Source of the DNA: Taudactylus pleione
Taxonomy: Eukaryota > Chordata > Amphibia > Anura > Myobatrachidae
Direction: 5' to 3'
Length of the DNA: 64,000 nucleotides
NCBI GenBank assembly: GCA_031769625.1
Contig: JAUIMM010000200.1
Span: 56,385,001-56,449,000, forward strand
Part shown: positions 21,171-32,530 of the stretch, in pieces
Layout of the letters: each line of letters begins with the position of its first letter
How positions within the stretch are numbered: the stretch's first letter is position 1
Program-made: the position numbers and the translations under genes
Notes under the pieces: generated by a model
The model's database searches: none
What the model saw: only the letters and a program-made list of their open reading frames with translations
Told to the model about the DNA's origin: nothing

Positions 21171-22233
21171 TCTTATATTATAAAATTAATTGGTCTGTCT
21201 GTTTGTTTGTTTGTCTGACCGGTTATGCATTCAGACACCCCTGTACTGACTGGGATGAAACCAATGCGAGGTGGTCCAGTTGGATCCAGGCCACGTTTTA
21301 GGGGGATTAGGGTCCCAGTCGGACATCCTGTAGGGGGATGCAGTCAGGAAGCCGACGGTCGAAATGCCGACTGCCGGCTTCCCGACTGTCTAATCCCGGC
21401 AGGGGTCTAATGACCTACGCCCGGCATACCAAACGAAGGTAAGCCGGGCGACGGGCGCGGACAGTCCCGGCGGGTGAGGGTTAGGTTAGGGGATCCCGGG
21501 GGGGACTTAGGGTTAGGCACTCCCCCGGGAGGGTTAGGGTTAGGCTGCGGGGAGGGGGGGGGTTAGGTTTAAGCACTTATGGAGAGGTTAGGGTTAGGCA
21601 CTTGGGGGGAGGTTAGGGTTAAGCACCCATACAGGGAAGGTTAGGGGGGTAAGTTTAGTTATAGTTAAAATACTTACCTGTCGGGATCTTCAGTTGCCGG
21701 TCTTCCGGCTTCGGGATTTGAACCACCGGACGCATGTCCGGCGGTTCAAATCCCGACGCCAGAGGACCGGCAACTGAAGATTCCAACAGGTATTTCATAC
21801 CGATCCCCCCGTAGGTGTACACTGGGCAGGAATGTGACCTGTTCTGAGCCTTCCACTGAGTGGATTTGGACAAAAACTTCACAGAGTGGTAACATTGGAT
21901 CCCAGAAGACATACTAGGGGGTTGAGGTCCTGGTCGGACCTCCCATTGGTGTACGCTGGACAGAACTTTAACCCGGGGAGCCTGTTCTGGGCCTTGGATT
22001 TGGATGAAAACTTCACAGAGGGGTGGTAATTGGTCTGGGATGCCTAAAGTAGTGGTTGGTATCCTGGTCGGACCTGATGGCAGAGTGCACCGGGCAGAAC
22101 TTTCCTCATGGGTGTGTTGGAAGAGCTGCTAAGCTGCTAATTATTTTTAAAATGTTGACAGTTACATTCAACTCATTGATAACTTAATAACTTGAAGATT
22201 AAAACCCTGGGCAACGCCGGGTACTTCAGATAG
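21171..22233 (+). mobile_element. Helitron-like non-autonomous element with a nested insertion
   Basis: It begins TCTTATATTATAAAATTAAT after an A, followed by a GTCTGTCTGTTTGTTTGTC tract, like many Helitron 5' ends. It ends with the hairpin ACCCTGGGCAACGCCGGGT, then ACTTCAGATAG followed by T. Helitrons typically end in a hairpin and CTAG before T; here CTAG is ATAG. No target duplication or TIR is present, as expected. The interior repeats a unit with CTTCACAGAG and GGGCAGAACTTT. A 510-bp element sits inside. No helicase was seen. Confidence 0.6.
21301..21810. mobile_element. MITE with TTAGGG-like tract, nested in the Helitron-like element
   Basis: Left end GGGGGATTAGGGTCCCAGTC; the right end reads inward GGGGGATCGGTATGAAAT. 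The interior holds inverted CCGGCTTCCCGAC/GTCGGGATTT-type words and a tract (21475-21660) rich in GGTTAGGGTTAGGCAC. Related to 11591-11903 and 62999-63359. Confidence 0.6.
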
Positions 22234-23160
22234 TTTAAATAATTAATTTACTTGAGCTTTAATCCAGAGAGAAAAACATATAAGGTATTGAAAGAATTAA
22301 AAATGCTGGATGTTAGCTATATAGCATCGTATACAGTATGAGCAACATATATTTAGCTCCTGTTTACAGTATATAGTCAGTGGGTTCTGTTAAATTTAGT
22401 CCTGTGAGTGCTTGAGTACTCTGACTGGCAACATATGGGCACAGACCTATGAGCGTTGCAGTGTGCTGATTGGCTAAAGGCTGTAGCTCTGCCCACATTA
22501 CAGTTGCTTTCACATAGACATTGCTGAGAAGAAAAGACGGGAGATAGATGGGAGATAGAGCAGAAGGAAAGTGGGCAATACAGAGTAAACAAATCAGCAC
22601 AGAGCTCAATACTGCCATGTGCCAACCAGGAGCAGATGGTGGTAGAAGAACAAAAGTATAGACTGATCATTGTACCAAAGAGAATACCCACACTGTGGTA
22701 CAGGGAGGTCCAACTCAATCGGGCACTTTGTAAAATTAATGAAGCAAATTTATTGAAAATTTTATATGATTATTATTATTATTATTATTAAAATGGTTCA
22801 AAGATAACTTGACAGATTGATATACAATGGTAAAGCAGCTCCACAAAATAATCATTATACTGTAAAAGCAAAGGTACTAGAATACAGAAACACAATATTA
22901 CCATGTTTTAAAAGGATGAAATGCTTTACAAATTTTATTGGTAATTTGTTCATATTATTATTATTATTTTTTTTTACATGATCTGAGTAAGAATTGACAA
23001 TATTTACAGATAACAAATAACTAATCATATCACAAACACCTATACACAGTCATATATATATATATATATATACAGTGAAATTATAAAAAATAAAAAAAAA
23101 CAAAAAACAATTTCTGGCTAATATTAATGTCAAAGTGTATTTTAAACATAAAGACCTGGA
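22234..23160. other. Mostly unrecognised, with small microsatellites
   Basis: Contains an (ATT)n run at about 22763-22790 and a (TA)n run at about 23050-23071. No gene or TIR pair was recognised. Confidence 0.5.
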
Positions 23161-23164
23161 ATTA

Positions 23165-23631
23165 ATGCCAGGGGCGGAACTAACAGCGGTGCAGCCAGTG
23201 CACTGCACTGGTGCCCGCAGCAATGAAAGGGCTGGTAGCCAATTACATTATCAGCAGTACTAATAATGAGTCAGACTGACTCATTAGAGTATGCCACTGC
23301 CGGCCGTGGGCCCTGCATGGAAGCCACCCACCATTTCCTTGGCACCACCGGTCCCTGCAGCCTGAAGGGGCACCCCTGCACTCAGAAGACTCCAGCTGCA
23401 GAAATGTGATGTAACTTGTTGCAACTTTGCCTGTCTGAAGTGTCAGCACTCAGCATGTCGTGAGTGAAGTGGAAGAGACCTGTCACTGCACAATTCTGCT
23501 GGAGTGTGTGAGGAGTCGAGGCAGATGCCCAAGGAACAAGCAGATGCCAGGTAAGCAACCATGGGCACCAGAACAATTGTAGGTTGGGGGGGGCAAGATA
23601 TAATTTCATTTTTGCACCCATATATATACTT
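23165..23631. mobile_element. Possible hAT fragment
   Basis: CAGGGGCGGAACTAACAGCG near 23169 resembles a hAT terminus and is followed by GC-rich sequence. No matching right end was found. The following Tc1 piece begins abruptly near 23632. Confidence 0.3.
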
Positions 23632-23979
23632 CTCCCAACCATCCAAAAACAGCTTGATGACGAACAATGCCTTTTCCAGCATGATGGAGCACCTTGCCAT
23701 AAGGCAAAAGTGATAACTAAGTGGCTCGGGGAACAAAACATCAAAATTTTGGGTCCATGGCCAGGAAACTCCCCAGACCTCAATCCCATTGAGAACTTGT
23801 GGTCAGTCCTCAAGACGCGGGTGGACAAACAAAAACCCACAAATTCTGACAAACTCCAAGCATTGATTAGGCAAGAATGGGCGGCTGTCAGTCAGTATGT
23901 GGCCCAGAATTTGATTGACTGCATGCCAGGGCGAATTGCAGAGGTCTTGAAAAAGAAGGGTCAACACTGCAAATATTGA
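23632..23979 (+). pseudogene. C-terminal part of a Tc1 transposase
   Basis: The open frame carries QHDGAP and NPIENLW with Tc1-like spacing (one residue more than in the other copy) and ends in QHCKY. The helix-turn-helix half and the first catalytic Asp are missing. The join to unrelated upstream DNA lies near PTIQKQ. Confidence 0.88.
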
Positions 23980-24160
23980 CTCTTTGCATAAACTTAAAGT
24001 AATTGTCAATAAAAGCCTTTGACACTAATGAAATGCTTGTAATTTTACCTCAGTATACCATAGTAACATCTGACATAAAGGTCTAAAAACACCGAAGCAG
24101 CAAATTTTGTGAAAACCAATACTTGTGTCATTCTCAAAACTTTTGGCCATGGCTGTACAT
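23632..24160 (+). mobile_element. 5'-truncated Tc1 fragment
   Basis: This is a second copy of the same Tc1 family as 15410-17415, on the plus strand. It starts inside the transposase and keeps the complete right side, ending in the TIR CATTCTCAAAACTTTTGGCC and GGCTGTA. Confidence 0.88.
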
Positions 24161-24164
24161 TCTA

Positions 24165-25570
24165 TACTATGTAGAGGGTGAGACTCATAACATTCTATAC
24201 TGTGGGGAGGGGATGAAACATTGTATTCTATGAGGCCGGGGCCACATTGCAACTATGGGGGAGGGGGAGGCACATTGTATTCTATACTATTGGTGGGGTC
24301 ACATTATATGCTACACTATGGGGAGGATCATTACATTCTATACTATGGGGAATAAAAATAGGGGGGTACCCGCGCTCAACTACCAGGATGATGGAGTGAT
24401 GTAACCAGCCAATAGAAGTATGTCACAATGTAATTTTAATTCTGCTATACCATGTGTACTAAGAATCTTGGTTGTACAATCAAATGCTTAGTGCAATATA
24501 TGTACTGTTTGGATACAGTAACAAATTATAATGGAAAAACAAATAACAAATATAGGACAAAACATAAGTACATAGATAAAATAAATCAATGAAAACTGCA
24601 GATGGAAAATAAAATAAAAAAAATTTAAAAAAAATAAATCTGGGTCACTAAAAATGAATAAATGAATGAAAAATTGTAATGAAGAAACCAAGAGTATTCT
24701 GGTGAAAAATTGCAAATGGGCGTATTGATAGTCACCGCTGTTTTAAGCTGAAAATAATAAGGAGATGTCTCAATGAAGTATAATGGTAAATATGGCAACC
24801 CTGGTTAGGGTAGGTCCTGATATAAATAAGTGTTCCAATGGTATGAAGGGCCTAAGGGTGCGGCGTCCCGTAACCCCAGGTACCCCACTTACCCACAGTG
24901 TTTCCTCCAGTGAGCTGTGTTCCAATACACTCACTTTTTACGACCGGGGCCCCGGGGTTGGTAGTGAGGGATGTCGACTGGCGCTCGTCCTGGCTCCACT
25001 TGGGTTCCGTATGCCGGAATGTATGGATGGGCTGCACTCCGGCGTGGTTCCCTAGTAAGCCTTGTGGATTACTCTGTGTCCGCGGTACTTCCGGGTGCGG
25101 GTCTCGCGGCAATGGAAACAGTGTTACTGTCTTACAGACGGCCGCCTGTATCACCTCTCGGCTGAGGTGCTGTTCAACTTAGTATGAGTCTTGGGGGAAA
25201 TTGATGCAGCTCCGACACGTAGCGGCTATTGGCCTTCTTCAGGGATGCAGTATGGAGTGTTTAGAGGGATTCCTATTTATCCCTACTTCTTACGTGACGT
25301 CACTTAATTGAAGGGGGTCCCGGTTGTCATGGTAATGTGATGTACCGTTGTATAGATTGCGTGGGGCATTCTTGGCGGTGATGTTATGGAATTCCATGTT
25401 TACTCAGTTCTTTTTTACTTCCAAAGGTGGATATGCTCCTCGAGTGTGTTTTAATCAGTATATTTGATGCATACTATGGGGAGGCAGAGGCACATTGTAT
25501 TCTATACTATCGGAGGGAGCACATTACATTCTATGTTATGGGGAGGAGGCACATTACAGACTACTCTATG
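24165..25570. repeat. Minisatellite with ATTCTATACTATGGGGAGG units, split by an insertion
   Basis: Units of about 30 bases with CACATT, ATTCTATACTATGG and GGGAGG recur at 24165-24350 and again at 25473-25570. The two halves are separated by 1122 bases of unrelated sequence. Confidence 0.75.
24351..25472. mobile_element. Unclassified 1.1-kb insertion in a minisatellite
   Basis: ACTATGGGG stands immediately before (24342-24350) and after (25473-25481), which could be a 9-bp target duplication or just the minisatellite unit. The insert starts AATAAAAATAGGGGGGTACC and ends ATATTTGATGCAT, with no clear TIRs. It contains CGACACGTAGCGGC and GGCCTTCTTCAGGGATG. No reading frame was recognised. Confidence 0.4.
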
Positions 25571-26324
25571 TGTTTGGCAGAGAGAAGCGCAGGCACCTAA
25601 TGTTTATATTGCTATAGATAAGTAAATGTGGAAATAAACAATACAATGTATTCAATATACTGGATCTTTATTGGGAGTCACAGTGCTCCCTATTAAGTGT
25701 CTAAAAAGTATTCGGTAGTCCAGGACCCTGGGGATGGGGCTTTCTGAAAGTAGTATGCAGGGACCCTATAATGTCATCTCAGGAGACAACATATTTTGTA
25801 GGGGGGAGGGCAAAAGCATATTTTGGAGACCCACTACTCACTAGGTCCGTCATTGATTAATGCATATATAATACATGAGTAGATAATAATACAAGAACAT
25901 TTTAGTTCACTATGGAAACCGCAACATTAAAATGTTTTTTATAGACTTCCAAATATTCAGAACTATGGAAGCTAGTAATGGTCAACCATTTGCAAATCTA
26001 GCCTTTTCTTCTGTGGAAAGCATTTTAGCAAAGAATGCCAAATCCCACCTCACCATATCCTAATCTCCTTAATCTCTGGTAGCATTATAATATACAGTAC
26101 CCCCTCCCTAAAATTTGTTGTCATAAACAAGCCAGACCCCAGATCTCTTTGGCAGTATATTAATGTAGAGCCTCCCAATCTCTGTAATAACACAAATTCA
26201 AACTCCAGATTTCTGATGACAATAATAAAAAATACTTCACCCTCCCTAATCTCTTTTGGTGTAAAGATCAGAGCCCAGATCTAAGGGACGAGCCTGTGAT
26301 AGCCACTGAGAAGAATGCAGAGGA
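25571..26324. other. No recognisable feature
   Basis: Loose repeats of AATCTC and CCAGATCTC words are present. No gene or complete element was recognised. Confidence 0.4.
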
Positions 26325-26570
26325 TTAGTGGCGTCACAAGGGGGGTGCGGGCCCAAGTTTTAGTCACTTCGGGAATCCTGGAGATGCCGACTGCCCCCCG
26401 GGGACCTGTCTGAGTGCAGTGCCGGCTCCGTCACTGAGGAGTCGGCACTTTGGTGTCACCTCCCAGAGTGACTAAAACTGGGGTTCAGCCCGCGAGGTGA
26501 CACCCAATACCATTAAGGCCACGCCCCTACACATGAGGCCACACCCCTACACATGAGGTCACACCCCTTT
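26325..26570. mobile_element. Possible hAT-derived fragment
   Basis: AGTGGCGTCACAAGGGG resembles hAT termini. Inverted words (AGTCACTT near 26362 and GAGTGACTAAAACT near 26466) suggest a folded internal structure. The right end has GGCCACGCCCCTACACATGA repeats. No target duplication was found. Confidence 0.35.
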
Positions 26571-26813
26571 TACCGACATACACCGCTCTGCAATCCTACA
26601 ATCCTATCTGCACCGGTTCTTACCACAAGGAGGGAAGCCACTGCAGAGGATACTGTCATACTGTTCTGATTGTGTTTGAAAGACAATTTATGGTGCCATA
26701 CAGAATCCTCTGCATACTTGTGATTGTGAAGCACATCTATGATGTGTGTGACTGCAGACCAAAAACATTTAAATTGAACCAACTCAGGGAAAGATGCTTC
26801 CCTGCGGCCCAGA

Positions 26814-27212
26814 CAGGGGCGAATCTATAATGGGTGGGGGGTGTGCGGTGCACACGGGCCCTCGGGTCCAGGGGGACCCGCACCACCCACCCTGCACCCA
26901 TATTATCTAAAACTTACCTCTCCGAGGTCCTGCGTCGGTCTCCCAGCGCTACTCAAAGTGCCGGAACATGGGTGCGGCCATTTCTCCGGCGGTTTGCGCA
27001 TGCACTGTGAGGAAATTGCAGTGAAAATGGCGGCAGTGTCCCCGGCGATCTGCCCATGCGCAGTAGACTCTGGGCACACGCTAGTGCCCAGAGTCTACTG
27101 AATCTGCGGTGGCCGGCCAGTCGCCTCAGTCGGCTGCTGGCCGCAGGGGTGAGAGGAGGGGGCCCATGACGGGGGATGCACACGGTCCCCCTCCTCCCTA
27201 AAGATGCCCCAG
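26814..27212. mobile_element. Probable hAT-derived non-autonomous element
   Basis: Left end CAGGGGCGAATCTATAATGG; the right end reads inward CTGGGGCATCTTTAGGG. The interior is GC-rich, with GCCCAGAGTCTACTG inverted near 27062-27100. The flanking octamers do not match, so the boundaries are provisional. Confidence 0.45.
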
Positions 27213-28211
27213 GTCACACTCAAAGCCAGAAGTATATCTGCATGTCTCCCATTGTCGGAGGTCTCGGAGACCTTTTAGATGCACTGTAGGTTCCATACAT
27301 TTGTGGTTCTCCAAGTACCAGCAGTCATTTAAATTGGGCATGACAGGGCTAGCCGAGACATGTAGTATGCCAGTAAAGAACAATATTAATACAATTTTTC
27401 AACTATATTTATTAACCCTTCACCCAAAGGTCAATGGGACTGCTATCAGTACATGATTGTTGTATTCTATTGAGGGAATTTTTCCCTAGGGATTCCAGCC
27501 CACATATTGACACTGGCCTAGGACTGGTTGGCACTATGGTGGGAAAATCCCACACTCTTTGACCACCTGATTTTTCCACTACCAACTTAGACCTAAAGGG
27601 CTGCTGCATGTTTGCGGGTGACAACACACATTTTTTTCCCAAATGTTTTTTCATTAACTAGAAAGGGCTTCTCAGGCCCTAAGGATTTGTGCAGTGCTTT
27701 ACACAAACTGCCTCTCATTTTGAGCAATTAGGCAACTAATTTTTGGGGGCTTTTTCTCCAGCAGATACAAATCCCACCACTCAAATCTGGTGGTTTCTAT
27801 ACTTTTAATGGGGGAAATTCTGGATGGTGATTTCTGTTCTATGCTGTGAACTTTTTATTTTAGTGAATAGTCGTGAAGCTATCCTGCTGGAAAAACGACA
27901 CAATCCTTCCAGAATTTCCAACCTGCCGCTTAGTATATTCTCTCCTCCCAAACCCCCCAACTCCACCCCCAGAGTATAATGCAACGTCTAGAGATCAACC
28001 AAAGAATAGCGTACAGTATATTCTCAATCAGATAGGATTGCTTTCCCATTCCTCATTTTATTTTTTGTATATATCCATTCTTATTTGACTATTACTTGTG
28101 CCAATAAAGAATATGTCATATTGGTTATAATAACTATTATACTCTCTGAGGTGGCAACATATTGTAAGTGTCAGTATGGGTTTAATGTAATTTATGGATG
28201 TTTAAAAGATC
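27213..28211. other. No recognisable feature
   Basis: A minus-strand frame of 80 codons near 27412-27654 shows no domain that I recognise. No TIR pair was seen. Confidence 0.4.
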
Positions 28212-28480
28212 TACACTATGGTAGACAGCCATTAAGTCGACAGGTACGAAAGGTTGACATGTGCAAATGGTTGACACACAAAAGGTCGACAAGGAGGAAG
28301 ATTGACAAGTATAAAAGGTCAACATGATCAAAAGGTTGTCGATGAAACGGACGACACGAAAAAAAATGGTTGTCACATTTTTTTTGTAACCCTAATCTCC
28401 ACCCTAACCCTCACCCTCCCCTTGGTGCTTAACCCTAACCCTCCCTCCTGGTGCCTAACAGCAGTTTGAAAGCTGCAAAA
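28212..28480. mobile_element. GTCGACA-rich element with CCCTAA tract
   Basis: Words such as AAGGTTGACA, AAAGGTCGACAAG and GTCGATGAAACGG recur every 15-20 bases in 28230-28370. A tract of CCCTAACCCT-like words follows at 28388-28460. Probably a degenerate MITE related to the GTCGACAT segments at 29725 and 51020; ends not defined. Confidence 0.4.
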
Positions 28481-29720
28481 ACGGGACCCGGCGGAAAGGT
28501 AAGTATCGTACAAAATTTGGGAATTTTTGGGAAACCATCCACCTCCCACACTGCTACCCCTACATGGTACATAAATTACATGAACAGACCCTTACTCTAC
28601 TTACTATGTCAGCCCTCACCTTCCTGTATCAGCCACTTATTGCATATGGAGTTGTAAGCATAATATACTCCTAACATACGCAGCTGGCCCTACTCCTGTG
28701 CAGTAATGAAATGCGCATTGCAAGCCTATGATAATATATTATGGTGCTCTTCCATTTTTTCTTTTTCTTCCATTCCTTTTCCTCCTATCCCACAATCTTT
28801 CCATACTGATGATCTCCCTCCTGCTCCCCTTCCCCCCAGTAACTCCTTTCACCTTCACCATTTTTCTTTCTCCCCATGGTATTAATTTATACATGGAAAA
28901 TACGTAAAAAGCCAAATTCATTTTGTGTGTTGATTTAAGAAGCTCACACAACAGCAATTAAATAGACTCCTGCTTTTCTTAGGAATTCTTAATTGCACTT
29001 CAATCCTGTATGTAAATGGTGGATTGTAAAAGTATACTGCTTGAAAACTTTCTTAAATGTTTACTATCGTAAGTGCACACAATTACTCAACAATATATTC
29101 TTCCCATTGCTCATGCGAAAAGGTCATTGGTTTGATGTACTGAAAAAGTCACAGTACATGGCAGAATACAGGGAAACATGGTGCTGGGCAGAACTAGTAC
29201 AGAGGGCTCTAGAAAGACAAAATTACTTTTTTTGTACATAACCATCAGCATGTATCACTTTGTAGCAATCCAGATGTAACATCCCTACTGCACCTGTCTC
29301 ATGTCTGCTCTTAATGATCACACTGTGCCTGTTTTGTTGTCTATAGTCCTCATGATCACGCAACTAAAAAGAAAACAGGTCAGTTACTGTACCTGAATGT
29401 TTCAGAAATATCATGGAGTATGTTTCATTGTCGCGAAAATCAGAGTGCAATTTATTGCAATTAGCCAGTTTGTCTGTCGTCTCCAGCGGAAACAGCAATC
29501 TTGTGAGCTGACTTTTTACAAGAACACATTCTATCAATAATCTAGTACCAGTAAGTCCTTATGAGTATTAGACATGAAGTGGCTCTTAGGTCCTAATGAA
29601 TTCATATGCTGCATTCTCATGAACAATGCCTCAGTTCATAACCCTTTGCATCTGCCGACATAGAATTTATGTCAATGACATACAGTAGTGTCTCATGCTG
29701 TTGGGGGTATGCACACAACA
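28481..29720. other. No recognisable feature
   Basis: No supported gene, TIR pair or tandem repeat was seen. It looks like ordinary intergenic or intronic sequence. Confidence 0.45.
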
Positions 29721-29724
29721 CAAC

Positions 29725-29860
29725 CATCAACCTAATGTCGTCATCTCGCAAAATGTCGACATTTCAACAATGTTGACATCATAACTGTTGACATTGTACT
29801 GCTGAGATTATGAATGTGGACATAATGACTATCGACATGCTGACCGCATCACTTCTGATT
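29725..29860. repeat. GTCGACAT-word cluster
   Basis: ATGTCGACATTTC, TGTTGACATCATAAC, GTTGACATT and ATCGACATGC lie within 136 bases in both orientations. A similar cluster is at 51020-51118. Confidence 0.5.
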
Positions 29861-30114
29861 GGCTGGTTGTGGATTGACCTCTGAAGCAATTTTTTTCCTT
29901 GTTTGTTGCCTGTATTAGAAGATTTTGTGGCCATATACTGTATTTGGATCATTGTATTGTTTATTTCATTCGTACACAAGAAGAAATATTATACCTGCTA
30001 TATTATTGAGGTGTTTTTTTTTTTGTTCTTTTTTATTTAAATCAAACCTTATAGTAAATACATTTTTCACTCTCAGAACAAATGTTAAAAAACGTTTCTT
30101 GCACATGAGACTTT

Positions 30115-30653
30115 GGCCCTCATTCAGAGCCGTACGCTCTGAGCAGAGTGCACGCTCTGAATGAGGGCCGCCTTCCATAAAAATGGAGCGTCCTCCTGGA
30201 CACTCGTATAGCTGTGGGTCACCACCCACAGCCTATACGAGCGTGCAGTTTGATGGTCGCGATGGTCGTGACCATCGCGACCATCGAAACTGCGAGCCGG
30301 AGCCTGCGGTTGAGGTTTTCAACCGCAAGCCCCGGAGTGATTTGGGCTCTATCAGAGCCAAAATCACTCCCACTGACATCACTAGTGATGTCAGTGGGCC
30401 GGCTTCTGACGGGAGACGTTCCCGTGGGAACGCCCCCGTCAGGGAGGCACGCCCACCAAAGGGGGCGTGCTGTCAATCAACATCGACAGCACGCCCCCTT
30501 TGATCAGACACAACGAGCGAAGGAAAGTCCTTCGCTCGTCGCGTCTGGCGCATGCGCACGACGGAGCTCCCGCCGTCGTGCGCATGCGCAGAGCACAACA
30601 TCGATCCACTTGCGAGCGCACAGCCGCTTGCGAGTGGGTCTGAATCAGGGCCC
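30115..30653. mobile_element. Multi-hairpin MITE (group B)
   Basis: Ends are GGCCCTCATTCAGAG and, inverted, GGCCCTGATTCAGA. About ten short palindromic modules follow one another: 30204-30241 (core GCTGTGGGTCACCACCCACAGC split over the loop), 30245-30293, 30305-30327, 30336-30368, 30369-30398 (CCCACTGACATCACTAGTGA core), 30408-30441, 30458-30501, 30513-30538, 30548-30589 and 30608-30638. The flanks TTT and CTA do not match. No coding capacity was seen. Confidence 0.8.
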
Positions 30654-30674
30654 TAGTTGGCTATAAGATTAGCT

Positions 30675-31655
30675 GAATGTAAGGCTAGTTACACACCAAC
30701 CGGTTTTGGCCGGCCGGGCAAGAAACAGGTGGGAGCCGGGCGGGTTTTTTCAGGCACAGCTTTGAGCCGCTTTTAATGTTTTTTTTTTTTTTATCTATCG
30801 GGCATGCTCAGCAGCAGCTGCTACTGCACAAGCCCGGCCGGCACAAGCCAGTGTGTGTGAAAGGAAACATTGGGCCTGATTCAGAGCCGTTCGCTATTTG
30901 CGGTCGTTCGTTCAAAAACAAGGGGTGGCTATTCAAATGATCCGTTCGCAAATTGCAGTCTGTTCACACCTCTAAGTCTGAACGAGCAAGCAAAACATAG
31001 GCTCGTTTATTTGTTAAAAACGCCCCCTGGCCGCACGCACCATACGTCATGTCCGCTATTTATTAGATTAATCGAGTACATCGACCAGCGTATGAACTGC
31101 TCGCTATTCTTGGGGTTGGTTTTTGCTACCACAATCTTGCGAGCAGTTCTGGCTATAAAATAACCCAGTGACGTGGTCAATGACGCTGCTGTATTAATTA
31201 TGCACACCCATAAAACGCCCGTTTTGACCTTTAAGCACGCCTGCGTTCGGATCTCCACTCCCCATTTTCAAGCACCTTCCCCTGTTACCACCCACATACG
31301 CCTCATTCTGTCACTCAAAATAGCAGGCATTCGCTATATTGCGAGCACATGAATTTCGGCCGCACTGACTGGTTCGCGCATGCGTATAACGATCCGTACG
31401 CATGCGCAGATGTGCGAACATCGCTCGGAACGAGCGTACTGCCGCTAGCGAGTGGCTCTGAATGAGGGCCATTGTTTCCTATACGCCACTGGCGTGCAGT
31501 GGATACTCCCGGATGTTACACGTCAACTGTGCCGTGCCTGGGCCGTTTGAAAGGATCCAACTGCTTCCCTGTTTATATTTTTTTCACACCACCAAAAAAA
31601 CGGGCAGCTTTTTGCCGCCTGGTCAAAACCGGCAGGTATGAAACTAGCTTAAAGC
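30675..31655. mobile_element. Outer palindromic MITE split by a 599-bp MITE
   Basis: AGGCTAGTTACACACCAACC near 30681 mirrors GGTATGAAACTAGCTT near 31635. Inner words GGAAACATT and ATTGTTTCC meet at the insertion point of the nested element, and the two halves pair with each other. Terminal bases are not defined precisely. Confidence 0.6.
30872..31470. mobile_element. 599-bp MITE (group A), TSD ATT
   Basis: Ends are GGGCCTGATTCAGAGCC and, inverted, GGCCCTCATTCAGAGCC, flanked by ATT on both sides. The interior includes CGTTCGTTCAAAAACAAG and GTGCATAATTAATACAGC (inverted). It is of exactly the same length as 36527-37125 and nearly identical to it in reverse orientation. The 97- and 83-codon frames are shared between copies but look incidental. 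Confidence 0.9.
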
Positions 31656-31674
31656 CGCATACACACGGGACAAT

Positions 31675-32183
31675 GGCCCTCATTCAGAGGCGGTCGCAAG
31701 AAGCGATCGCTCTCTCTGAATGAGGGTGGACGCTTCCTTTTTTTTTAGTGCTGCCTCCTGATTGCTAGATAAGCTGTGGGTTACCACCCACAGCTTAGCG
31801 ACCGACCAGGTTGATGGTCGCGATGGTGTTGGGGCTTGCGACGAGACCCTAAGGTTGGGTCTTGGCAACCGCAAGCCCCAGGGAGCTTCCTGCTCTGATC
31901 GAGCAGGAAACTCCCCACTGACATCACTGATGATGTCAGTGCGGCCGCCCACAAAACGGTAGGCCTCCGCTTTGGAAACCACAACCCCAGCCCGCCTACA
32001 AAACGGGGCTAGCTGTTGATCACCATTGACAGCCGCCCCCTTTTGTAGAGAGCTCTGGATCGAGAGAGTTTCTCTCTCGCTCCGGGGCTTACGCACGCGC
32101 AGTGCGGCCGCTGTGTGCGCAGGGCTAACCAACGACCCGGTTGCGAGCGCATCGGCGCTTGCGACTGGGTCTGAATGAGACCC
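31675..32183. mobile_element. Multi-hairpin MITE (group B)
   Basis: Ends are GGCCCTCATTCAGAGG and, inverted, GGGTCTCATTCAGA. Flanks AAT and TAT match at two of three bases. Modules include AAGCTGTGGGTTACCACCCA and CACTGACATCACTGATGATG, as in 30115-30653. Confidence 0.75.
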
Positions 32184-32530
32184 TATGTGCTGTTTGAACG
32201 ATATTGGTGAAAGATTTCCCTTGATCTTTCTGTAGTGCAGGACAAACGATATTGGGTGTACACGCTGAAATATATCTTTGAAATATATCTTTCAGTGAAG
32301 TCATTCTGCCACATCTCTGAACAGGCAATTCTCGACGATATCGTCCAAATTGGCCTGCATGTATGGACGACCAAAGATATCGTTATCGTCCAGCAAGAGC
32401 GTGCATCATTGGTCGTTCACTGCATACACATGGAACGATATATCGTTGAACGGTATCGTTATCGTTCATATCGTTCAAAGATATTTCGTCTTCCTGATGT
32501 ACATCTGGTGCAGGGCTGGATGCCTTTTAG
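32184..32530. mobile_element. Degenerate palindromic repeat with CGATATCGTT words
   Basis: AACGATATTGG, ACGATATCGTCC, CGTTATCGTTCATATCG and similar words occur in both orientations. A comparable palindrome begins at 54833. The element may begin upstream of the nested MITE at 31675 (GCATACACACGGGACAAT). Boundaries not resolved. Confidence 0.4.

Noticed and set aside
24783..25182. Overlapping 90-100-codon frames on both strands
   Set aside because: They are inside an unclassified insertion, overlap each other and show no recognisable domain.
30870..31258. 97- and 83-codon frames conserved between MITE copies
   Set aside because: Conservation reflects the youth of the copies; the frames are not kept in the more diverged copy at 47706-48305.
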